Shown piece by piece: positions 1 to 7,900 of a DNA stretch of 26,044 bases (positions within the stretch are counted from its first letter, which is position 1; each line of letters begins with the position of its first letter). A program made the translations under genes and the position numbers. Location of the stretch: NCBI GenBank assembly GCA_045576735.1, contig JAZNGZ010000087.1:1-26044 (forward strand), read 5' to 3'. The notes beneath the pieces were generated by a model. It was not told where the DNA came from, searched no databases, and saw only the letters and a list, made by a program, of their open reading frames with translations. This DNA is from RGIG4079 sp045576735. GTDB taxonomy: Bacteria > Bacteroidota > Bacteroidia > Bacteroidales > Muribaculaceae.

Positions 1-140
1 CAATGACTTCTCCGACAAGTACATTAAAAATGTGGCAAAAAAATTAAACAATAGACCTCGTAAAAAATTAAATTTTTCAACCCCTAAAACGGAATTCTTC
101 AAACAAATTGCTATTTTTGCACTTGCTAGTTGAATCTGCA
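1..140 (+). mobile_element. Right end of an IS30-like insertion sequence
   Basis: The transposase frame stops at 133 and is followed within a few bases by unrelated repeat sequence beginning at 141. IS30 elements normally end shortly after the transposase stop, so the right terminus is probably between about 113 and 140 (TTTGCACTTGCTAGTTGAAT region). The left inverted repeat and target duplication are outside the window, so the boundary is inferred. Confidence 0.5.
2..133 (+). CDS. IS30-family transposase, C-terminal end only (partial at window edge)
   Basis: The reading frame enters at the left edge and ends at a TGA at 131-133, giving 43 residues. It contains the block KLNNRPRKKLNFSTP followed by a short hydrophobic tail ending FALAS. 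The NNRPRKxLxxxTP block is the usual C-terminal signature of IS30-family transposases, where it follows the last acidic catalytic residue of the DDE core. The catalytic part and the start lie outside the window, so whether the element is intact cannot be judged. It is oriented away from the minus-strand genes at 220-1512. The family assignment rests on this one motif. Confidence 0.75.
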   Translation, partial: NDFSDKYIKNVAKKLNNRPRKKLNFSTPKTEFFKQIAIFALAS

Positions 141-205
141 GGTGGTCAAAATTCCGCACTCCGCATTCCGCATTAAATAATGCGTTATGCATTAAGCATT
201 AAGCT
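141..205. repeat. Intergenic repeat, copy 1
   Basis: Begins with GGTGGTCAAAATTCC and continues with CACTCCGCATT, then an AT-rich palindromic tail including CGCATTA-AA-TAATGCG (169-184) and repeated GCATTAA units. The same opening and order recur at 1870-1922. The copy sits directly after the IS30-like end and before the yrdC-like gene end. Confidence 0.6.
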
Positions 206-219
206 TTCCTCTTTCAGCT

Positions 220-825
220 CTAGAGTTGTCCTTTTCCTTCGCGGGTGATGGTGGGGTTGGCGCTATCGGTGCAGTCGATGATTGTTGAGGGGGTTAGTTC
301 GCCATATCCACCGTCGATGACGATGTCGACCGCGTCTTCATATTTTAAAGCTATGGCCTGAGGGCTGCATCCGTCTTCGGGGTCATCGTCCCATTCGATA
401 GAAGTGGTGAGGATGGGATTCCCTAGTTGTGTGGCTATTTCACGAGCGATGGTGTTGTCGGGCACACGTATCCCCACTGTTTTGCGCCCCTTGAATGCCT
501 TGGGTAGGGTAGATGCTGCAGGTAGAATGAAAGTGAATGCCCCCGGGAGGTTTTCGCGGAGAAGCTGGAACGCACGGTTGTCGATGCGCGCATATTGCGA
601 TGCTTGCGAAATGTCGGAGCAGATAATTGAAAGGTTGGTGCGTTGCGGATTAATCCCTTTTATGCGGCAAATGCGTTCGATAGCATTATTGTTAAGAGCG
701 TTGCACCCTATGGCATAGAGCGTGTCGGTGGGATAGATGATGATGCCGCCATCTTTTAATGTATCAATGACCTCGTCCATGAAGCGGTCGTTGATGTTGG
801 ATGTGTACATTTTGAGAATTCTCAT
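220..825 (-). CDS. YrdC/YciO-family (Sua5-like) RNA-binding protein
   Basis: 201 residues, the size of single-domain YrdC/YciO proteins. The nucleotide/RNA-binding fold is visible as YPTDTLYAIG (31-40), the KG pair near 56, LPGAFTFIL (93-101), GIRVPD (118-123) and TTSIE (140-144). True TsaC/Sua5 enzymes, which make threonylcarbamoyl-AMP for the t6A37 tRNA modification, normally have a TSAN-type motif at the last position; here it reads TTSIEWDD, closer to the YciO branch whose exact role is less certain. The gene starts 12 nt after the stop of the B3/B4 gene upstream, so the two are very likely co-transcribed. Both partners point to tRNA modification or quality control. A start five codons further in is also possible. 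Confidence 0.85.
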   Translation of the reverse strand: MRILKMYTSNINDRFMDEVIDTLKDGGIIIYPTDTLYAIGCNALNNNAIERICRIKGINPQRTNLSIICSDISQASQYARIDNRAFQLLRENLPGAFTFILPAASTLPKAFKGRKTVGIRVPDNTIAREIATQLGNPILTTSIEWDDDPEDGCSPQAIALKYEDAVDIVIDGGYGELTPSTIIDCTDSANPTITREGKGQL

Positions 826-837
826 GGGAATAGTGAT

Positions 838-1512
838 TTAAGGTTGTTGAGCTGAGATTATTTCGATGTCAATGTTTTTAGCGTCGGCATGTCGGGAGAG
901 AAGGTCGACAGCAAGGTTGATGGTGTTGTCGACTGATAGTTCCTCGCCGTAGATGTTTATACACATTAATAAATTAATAGTGTCGGGACTTAGTTTGGTG
1001 CGCTCCTCGTCGCTGGTGGGAGTGCCTATACCGCCAATGTTGTCGCGGTAGATGGGCATGTGGGCAATGTTGAGCGGCCCACGGCCGATAGCCTCGAATG
1101 GTTCACCTTCGCGTCCAGCACCAAGTCGTAGAGTGTCTCCGTCGATTTTGTCGGCGTCAAATCCGCCAATTGAATACCCTGAGCGAATCGACAATAGATT
1201 TATGAGGTCGATGATGGTGAGAGTGCGATATAGTTGCATTCCTTTGACGAGTCGACGGCACATCGCTTCGCATGATGGGCGGTAACGGTTGGGCTCTTTC
1301 CCTAGTGCTTTATAGGCCGAGCGTGTTGCGGCGATGCCCGGGCGTTTGTTAATCATAGACATTTCAAATGTTTCTTTTATTCTTTCGCCATCAGCGATTA
1401 GTTCGCTCCAAAGAGAGTCGGTCGTTTCGGGATTTTTTACCGAAGCTTCGATTTTGATGACTTTTAGTTGGGGAGCTGCCGCTAATATTTCGGGGTCGAA
1501 AATGATTTTCAT
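838..1512 (-). CDS. B3/B4 domain protein (PheRS editing-domain-like)
   Basis: 224 residues from the chosen ATG (1512-1510). A longer frame reaches 1590, but that start would lie upstream of a good -7 box (TATTTTTG, 1548-1541) and inside a terminator hairpin, so the inner ATG is preferred. The protein has the free-standing B3/B4 pattern: RPGIAATRSAYKALGKEPNRYRPS near the middle, then a conserved hydrophobic helix with SIRSGYSIGGFD and later acidic and glycine-rich segments. In phenylalanyl-tRNA synthetase beta subunits this domain hydrolyses mischarged Tyr-tRNA(Phe); stand-alone versions are thought to act in trans on tRNA or amino acid derivatives, but the substrate here is unknown. It is first in a two-gene unit with the YrdC/YciO gene. 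Confidence 0.8.
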   Translation of the reverse strand: MKIIFDPEILAAAPQLKVIKIEASVKNPETTDSLWSELIADGERIKETFEMSMINKRPGIAATRSAYKALGKEPNRYRPSCEAMCRRLVKGMQLYRTLTIIDLINLLSIRSGYSIGGFDADKIDGDTLRLGAGREGEPFEAIGRGPLNIAHMPIYRDNIGGIGTPTSDEERTKLSPDTINLLMCINIYGEELSVDNTINLAVDLLSRHADAKNIDIEIISAQQP

Positions 1513-1540
1513 GACAATGTAGAGCTGAAAATTTGTGCTA

Positions 1541-1548
1541 CAAAAATA
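1541..1548 (-). promoter_or_regulatory. Promoter -7 box of the B3/B4-yrdC unit
   Basis: Minus-strand TATTTTTG matches the Bacteroidota -7 consensus TAnnTTTG and lies 28 nt upstream of the chosen ATG. It is used to decide the start of the B3/B4 gene. Confidence 0.6.
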
Positions 1549-1570
1549 GGAAAAAGCTTTAAATAATACA

Positions 1571-1602
1571 AAAAAAAGAGACGTCATCACGACGTCTCTT
1601 TT
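1571..1602 (-). terminator. Intrinsic terminator of the candidate small RNA
   Basis: An 8-bp perfect stem GAGACGTC (1578-1585)/GACGTCTC (1591-1598) with a 5-nt loop. On the minus strand it is followed by seven T's (1577-1571). On the plus strand a TTTTCC follows, so weaker bidirectional activity is possible. Confidence 0.8.
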
Positions 1603-1644
1603 CCTTTAAACCTTTATCTTAATCTAATACTATGAAAAACACAC
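1571..1644 (-). ncRNA. Candidate small RNA (~74 nt)
   Basis: A complete minus-strand transcription unit without a convincing reading frame. It has a -33 TTG (1677-1675), exactly 19 nt, a -7 box TACTTTTG (1655-1648), an A/T-rich single-stranded stretch containing ATTAGATTAAG, then a GC-rich hairpin with arms GAGACGTC/GACGTCTC and loop GTGAT followed by an uninterrupted T tract. The start near 1644 is estimated from the -7 box. It lies between the sprA 3' region and the B3/B4 promoter, so it could instead be a leader read through into that operon, but the terminator precedes the operon's own promoter. The family is not identified with certainty. Confidence 0.55.
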
Positions 1645-1647
1645 ATA

Positions 1648-1677
1648 CAAAAGTAGTCATATTTTTTGAATTAGCAA
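1648..1677 (-). promoter_or_regulatory. Promoter of the candidate small RNA
   Basis: Minus-strand TTG at 1677-1675, a 19-nt spacer and TACTTTTG at 1655-1648 match the Bacteroidota primary sigma factor consensus (TTG, 19-21 nt, TAnnTTTG). Confidence 0.65.
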
Positions 1678-1820
1678 CAAAAACTTGGCATAAAAAACAC
1701 AATTTTAAGATTTTTTTAGAGAAAAAGTATAAAAATATGTTTTTCAATGATAGATAATTCGTTTTTGAGAATTTAAATTTATTTGCCGAGTCTCGACCGA
1801 AGCAATTGAGAGTTGTAGCT

Positions 1821-1922
1821 CTCCTCTTGAAATTTGAAAAATTTTAGGAGGAGTACGGCAAAGCCGGGAGGTGGTCAAAATTCCTCACTCCGCATTAAAT
1901 AAGCATTATGCATTATGAATTA
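1821..1922. repeat. Intergenic repeat, copy 2, with adjoining hairpins
   Basis: 1870-1922 repeats the opening GGTGGTCAAAATTCC, then CACTCCGCATT and an AT-rich GCATTATGCATTATGAATT tail as in copy 1. Directly before it are a fold-back with arms CTCCTC (1821-1826)/GAGGAG (1848-1853) around matching A/T triplets, and a small CGGC-AAA-GCCG hairpin (1856-1866). Copy 1 lacks these two hairpins. No coding frame was seen. With the flanking A/T-rich sequence this accounts for most of the 340-nt gap between the small RNA and sprA. Confidence 0.55.
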
Positions 1923-1960
1923 AATTTATCCCCGAAGGGCTCGCTGAGGCTCAACTTCTA

Positions 1961-1997
1961 ATCTACTAGTTACTCGTTACTAGCTACTCACTACTCG
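1961..1997. repeat. Low-complexity near-tandem block
   Basis: A run of imperfect TACTCGTTACTAG-like units (CTACTAGTTACTCGTTACT, then AGCTACTCACTACTCG) touching the stop codon of sprA at 1998. No conserved period could be fixed by eye. It may affect the 3' end of the sprA transcript, but no clear terminator is formed. Confidence 0.45.
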
Positions 1998-4900
1998 TTA
2001 TCGGGCGAGGGAGAGGTTGAGGGAGATGCCGTAGCTGCTGTTTGTTGTGGGGTAGGATGCCGATGATACTAGTGGCGTGTTGATTTGGTGGTCGAAGTAT
2101 GCCCCTATTGTCAAGCGTTTGCTCATCACGTAGTTGGCTGTGAAGTTGATAGAGATTGAGCGTGTGCCGTTTGTGGCTTGGGTGTAGTTGTTTTCGATGT
2201 TGCGAATAAGGGCTTGACTTTGTTGATAAGAGAAATCGGCATTGAGGGTTAGGTCGTTGCTTATGCCTGTTGATTTCTTCATTTTTAATACTGAGTTGAA
2301 GCCAATGATTTTGTAGCCAGCACCAACAGTGATGGCTTTGTTTGTGGCTTCCACAACTTGTCCGGCGCTTGAGTTGAGTGTCAATGTGCGGCTGTCGCGG
2401 AACTCTGCATTGAATTGAAGGTCATTTTTCAATGTGGCGTTAACACCAATGAGTGGAGCAAATTTTTCGGTTATCGCTACTGATGAAATGTTATAAGGAG
2501 AAGAGGGGATAGGTGTGCCGGTCAATTCATCGAGTGTGAACCCGAATTCACCATCGGCGCCAATCCAGTTGAGATATGATGAGTATGAACCTACGGTATA
2601 GGTACATTGATAAGCATGTGTTAGCTTGAATGTCTTGAAGATGTTTTTGAGATTTCCAAGTCGGAGTAATCCATCGTAGGTGACGCGCCAGTTGGGTAGC
2701 ACGTTGGCAAACGAGGGGAATGGGTTGAGGTAGATTGACGATGCATTCTTGCCGGTATAAGCAGCCACGAATGCGGGAATCAATACATCGCTACTTGTTT
2801 GGCTCACTGTTCCCACTTTGGGGTCGAATGGGTTGCCGGCATGAATGTTGTTTCTCATGAAGCCGGTAGTGGGGTAGTTGAGACCATAATATTTTTGTTC
2901 ATAACGCTGTGCAACCACCGGGATGTTTGACAGGAAGGTGTTAAATGCTTCGTTGTAATATCCGTTATCGGCATTACCTCCGCTACGTAAAGATGTGGCA
3001 ATAGCACAATGTGTCATGGTGAAGCTACCCGAACGCGATGTGGGCATATCGTCATACATGAATTGTATTTGATTTGTGCGATTGTCGGTGCGGTTTGATG
3101 TTAATTGAATCTTTAACCCTTTAATTGGCTCAAGGTTGAGTTCAACGTTTAGTTCCTCGGTTTTAGACCATATAGCAGGAGATGTCTGGCCATTGTCGGT
3201 GATGAGCCATCCACGTTCAATCGCGCGGTCGATATATGATTCGTCGGTAAATCCAAATGCGAAGTCGAGCCCCGGCGACATAGGTCCATAGCTGTTTGAT
3301 TGGCCAAATATGTTGCCAATTTCGGGTGAGAACAACGGTAATGACATCGATTGCGATGTACGATATTTAACACTTGCACTACGCACCATTAATAAGAAGC
3401 GAGTAGAGTGGTCGGCAATATCGCGCCATGTGCTTTTGTCGTCGCCAAGCACCTCGGTAATGGTGAATTTGATGTTTTGGTCACCCCGAGTGAGGATTTC
3501 TACCGAGTTGGCATCGATAACCTTTGACTTCACAGTAAATGCCTCATTTTTGGTAGTCTTAGCAGTAACTTTCACTTTCTTTGTGCGCAAATTATGCTTA
3601 ATGACCAATGTGGTGTCTTGTTGCAGTTTATATGTTCGTTCAAATTTCTTCGCTTTACGATTGCTCTTAGTCTGTCGTGTAGAGTTGAACCTCTTTTCAA
3701 CCTCTTTCAAATAAGGAATTTTCTTGTAAAGGCTTTCGAAGTTAACGCGGCCGTCTACGTTCCACGATGATTGGTTAGAGATGGTGTTACCTAGGTTCAC
3801 ATCTTCAACTTGAGCACCGCGATCCCATTTGTATATAGAGTTATATGAAACCGAACCGGTCAAGAAGTCAAGTACAGGTATTTTACTAAACGGAGCTTTG
3901 TAGGTGGCGGTGAATGTCTGGTTATAAGCCCATGGTGTACCCATGTGCATGATGTTTTGCCACACAGAATCTTTCCATTCTTTGTATTTGTCGGGGAATA
4001 GTTTGCGGTTAACAGCTCCGATAGGTTCTTCGATGCGAGCCGATGTATTGGAGTTGAAATTGAAACTCAATTGCTTGGTGAGGTTCCATGTCAAAGCTAA
4101 TTGACGATCCCACAAGAAGTTCTTACTAACCGAAACCGGTAGTTGGAACATCACGTCCACTTCGCTTCGAGTTTGTTGCTCATAATAATAGCGCGACATA
4201 GTGGTGAGGAACGAGATAGAGTTGGGCAGATAGTTAATTTCCCAATCTTGAAGGAATTTGAGGTTTTTGTTTTTGCTCTTAATCCATGAAAATGGTTTCA
4301 ACCCTTTCACATAAGGAGAATATGAATATTGGAAGCTACCGCGATAGTCGTTGGTGTATTCATATTCGGTGGTAGGATCCATCTTTGTCTGCTTGTTGAA
4401 TGAGAAGTTGATAGTGAAGTTGGCAGGGTCCCAAGGCATAGGGTTCTTACTTTGAATGTCGAACTTCAATCCTGAGATGCTGAAACTTTCAATAGTAGAA
4501 CGTTCAATAGCAAACCCTTCGATAGAGTCTTTTTCAGCCTCGGTTGCAACATTGTCGAGAGCGTCTTTGAGCAACACGTCTTGGTCGAGAGGGTTATATT
4601 TAGGCGATGTCTTTTCTTTAGACACAGAATAATATATAGGTGCTTTAAGTTTCGCTTTCTCGGGGAGGAGACGACCTACATCAGCTTGAACTGCAAAATT
4701 GTATTGCTCATAGTCATCCATGCGGCGACTATTGAGAGATTGGTCAACACCACCAAACCCGGCAGTTTCTATGTGTGCACCAAAATTGAGTGTCGCCACA
4801 TCGGATACTCCAAGTGTGGCATTTGCTTTGGCTGCCCAACCGCCACCATTTTCAAAGTCGGTAACCTTCAATTCGTTTAACCATACAATACCATCCTTAG

Positions 4901-7900
4901 TGGTGTTAGAATTATTTCTTACCCCAATGAGGATTACTCTCACGTCACTTATCGATGGGTTACCAAGCACCGCCATGCGGTTATTTTCATTGTTGGGGTC
5001 ACGACCGGTGTAGAGTGTAGCATATCCCACGCCACTACCTTCTTGATTTTTGACCATGTTGCGCTCTTTCTTGAGGTTGACGAGTGTTTGAAGGTCTAAG
5101 TCTAGGAAGTTTGACGCCGGCCACACTTCGTATTGGTCAGAGTTGGAATAGGTGTTATATTTCCCCGGAGGTGTTAAAGCCAACGGTATTTCATATTCGT
5201 AGAAGTTGTTTTTAACATCGGTACCCAATCGGATGAACATCGACATTTCGCCCGATTTGAGGTTAGTTACATCGTCGATAAGAGCTTCGGCGTGTACCCA
5301 CATTTGTAGTTTTTTGTAGTTGCGCAAGTCGAGTTGAGTGTTGCGATATACTGCACGTCCGTCGCCGGCTTGCAATCCCATCACTTTCATCATCATTGAC
5401 TGCTCGTTGAGTTGAGTGATTTGGGATTGACCTGGGTCTACGATACGAGTCACACCCGGAGGCAATACATAGTTGACAGGTTGACGTCCGGCGTTTTCCT
5501 CGATGTTAACTACCGAGATGTCGAGTTGACCTTCGGCAGGAGCATCGCCACGATTGTTGAGATTGAAATCATAAGTGCGCCATTCGCCTCTTACAAGCTC
5601 AAGAGTGGCAAAACGCAAGTGGGTTACTTCTTTAAATCCGGTCATGAACATACGTGCAAAACGTATTGTAGAGAAGTCGGAAATTGAGCCTACTACTCGT
5701 TCATAGTCATTCAAAGGTATTTTGAATTGATACCATTCAACTTCTTGGTCTTTTCCGTCGCGAGTGCGTACCATCGACACCTGTTTGTCGGTGATATAGT
5801 TTCGACCCACAACAAGGTCTTCGGGACGGATTGATACTTTATATTGGAAGTATCGTTCATATTCGTTGAGGGTATTGTCTTGGTTGATGTCTTCAACATC
5901 GGGGACACTGCGCGATGATTGATAGAGAGGTTCATTGCTGTCCTCGGGTGAAAGGGAGTTGCCTTCAACGCCGTTATAGTGTTTATATCGTTCGAGTATT
6001 GATAGCCTTTCTTCGTCGTAGTCGTAGCCACGGAAGAAGTGGTAATTATCACCTGCCGGGTCGTTAAAAGGAGAAAAACGGTCGAGTTGCATTTGCTCGA
6101 TTGTTGTTGGTGATAATTTTTGACGCAATTGGTTGAGGTAGTTGGCATAAGCTTCGTGTTGAAACTCTTCGTCGTTATTCAATCCGTCGAGACCTACGTC
6201 TTGTGCTAAACGAGCGCCGGTGGTGTTGTCAAACGCATAGGTTAGCGAGCTTTGGTTTGATACTTTACCCCAAACGGTAGATTGCATATATTGTTGGTTG
6301 CCATCGACCGGTAAACCGTTTTCATAAGATTTTAATCCGTCTTTAAGAATGTCTTCACTTAATTCCCCGAAGTTGAAATATAGGTCACCTCCCGAATAGT
6401 TAGGATTATTGGGGTCGAGGAATGGGTTCATCATCCAAAATTGGAGGTATTCGATGTTAGATTGTTCGAAGTTGGTATTATCCATTTTGCGCATGATCCC
6501 CCCCCAACGTTTTTCGGGGAATAACAAATTGCCTTGTTCGTCGATGTTTGTGGCATCGAGGTTGTAAGGCCCGCGTTCGGTGGGGTAGAACGAAAGGTTG
6601 AGAGTTTGGATTGTAGAAGACTCACCATAGTTCAATTCACGGCCAGGGAATATTTCACGCGATGTTACTTCACGCACATATGGATTAGATAATTGCTCAA
6701 GGTCGCTCTTGATATATCCGGGAGCCAAGCTTGAGTTGCGTTGTGTAAACATGCGGTCAATGTAGTACCAAGCTAGTAACGCACGGTTTTTGCCATAATC
6801 AATGTTGTTGCCTAATTGAGCTTCGGGGAATAATGCGTTAGCACCTTGTTCGTAAGGAGTTGAAGCCAAGAACCAAGAATAGGGTGAGCGCATATCTACG
6901 CCGGTTTGTGACGATTCAAAGTCGTCGACATATGAGCTGCCTTTGTTTGACCCCGATTTTTGTTGGTGAGGAACCAATTGAGCAAATTCGCCGGTGAGAC
7001 TGAATTTAGATGGTTGGGTGGCGTTGACCGTAGGTATTTTGTTGAGCAAATTGGTGAGCCACATAAATTCAGTATTGTAAGATAAATTGGCGCCCCAAAT
7101 TGTATTGTTGATAACTTCGTCGCCGATGCTCACTTTTTCGGTAAGTGATTTCTCAGAGAAGTGCATCACTGTGGCTCCGATGTTGAAGTCTTTATTGATT
7201 TGGTATTGCAAATCAAGCCCGAGCAACGTTTTGCGTTGAGTGTTAAACAACGATTGGTTTTCGAGAGAAACACTGATGCTTTGCCCCGAGTCGATAATGC
7301 TCTGGTTGGTGATTGTGACAATCCCCATTGAATAGTCGACGGTGTAGTCGCTGTTTTCAACCAATGTAACCCCCCCGGCAGTGACCACAACCGAGCCTCG
7401 AGGCACATTCATTGCATTTAAGCGTATTTGTGAACCCGATGACGCTTGGTATTCCCCCGAAAGGATGAATTTGTTCTTGTCGGCAAATTGACGTGCTACT
7501 ACTAGAGTTGAGTCGTATAGCTCGTTATATACATATTGTTTGGCGATAGAAGGGTTGTCAATTTGTGATTCCAAGTGATAACCAAATGGCTCTGCTACCG
7601 GGAAGATAATTCTACCGGTTGAAGATTGCACAGTATATCCTTCGATATAGTCAAAGAAACCATCGGGATTAGATTGCTCATTGTTATCGATACGGTCCAC
7701 ATTCATCACTTGGAGCAAAGATTTGTCGTTGAGCCCGGGTACCGGTAGATAGTTGATTTGAGTACCGGTAGTATCGCTCAAGTATTTGATGTTTAATTTA
7801 AATTTATTCTTTTGTATTTTGTAGGCTCCAAGAGAATAAACGTTTTTCATCATCAAGTCCCACATTGGCAATTTAGGCGCAACTGTGGTACTTTTAAGCA

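Noticed and set aside
1513..1590. Longer N-terminus for the B3/B4 gene starting at 1590
   Set aside because: That start lies upstream of the -7 box and in the small RNA terminator; the extra 26 residues have no family match visible.
3310..3714. Open frame antisense to sprA (134 codons), and similar ones across 3149-9437
   Set aside because: They are shadows of the long sprA reading frame, have no motifs or promoters, and overlap a strongly supported gene throughout.
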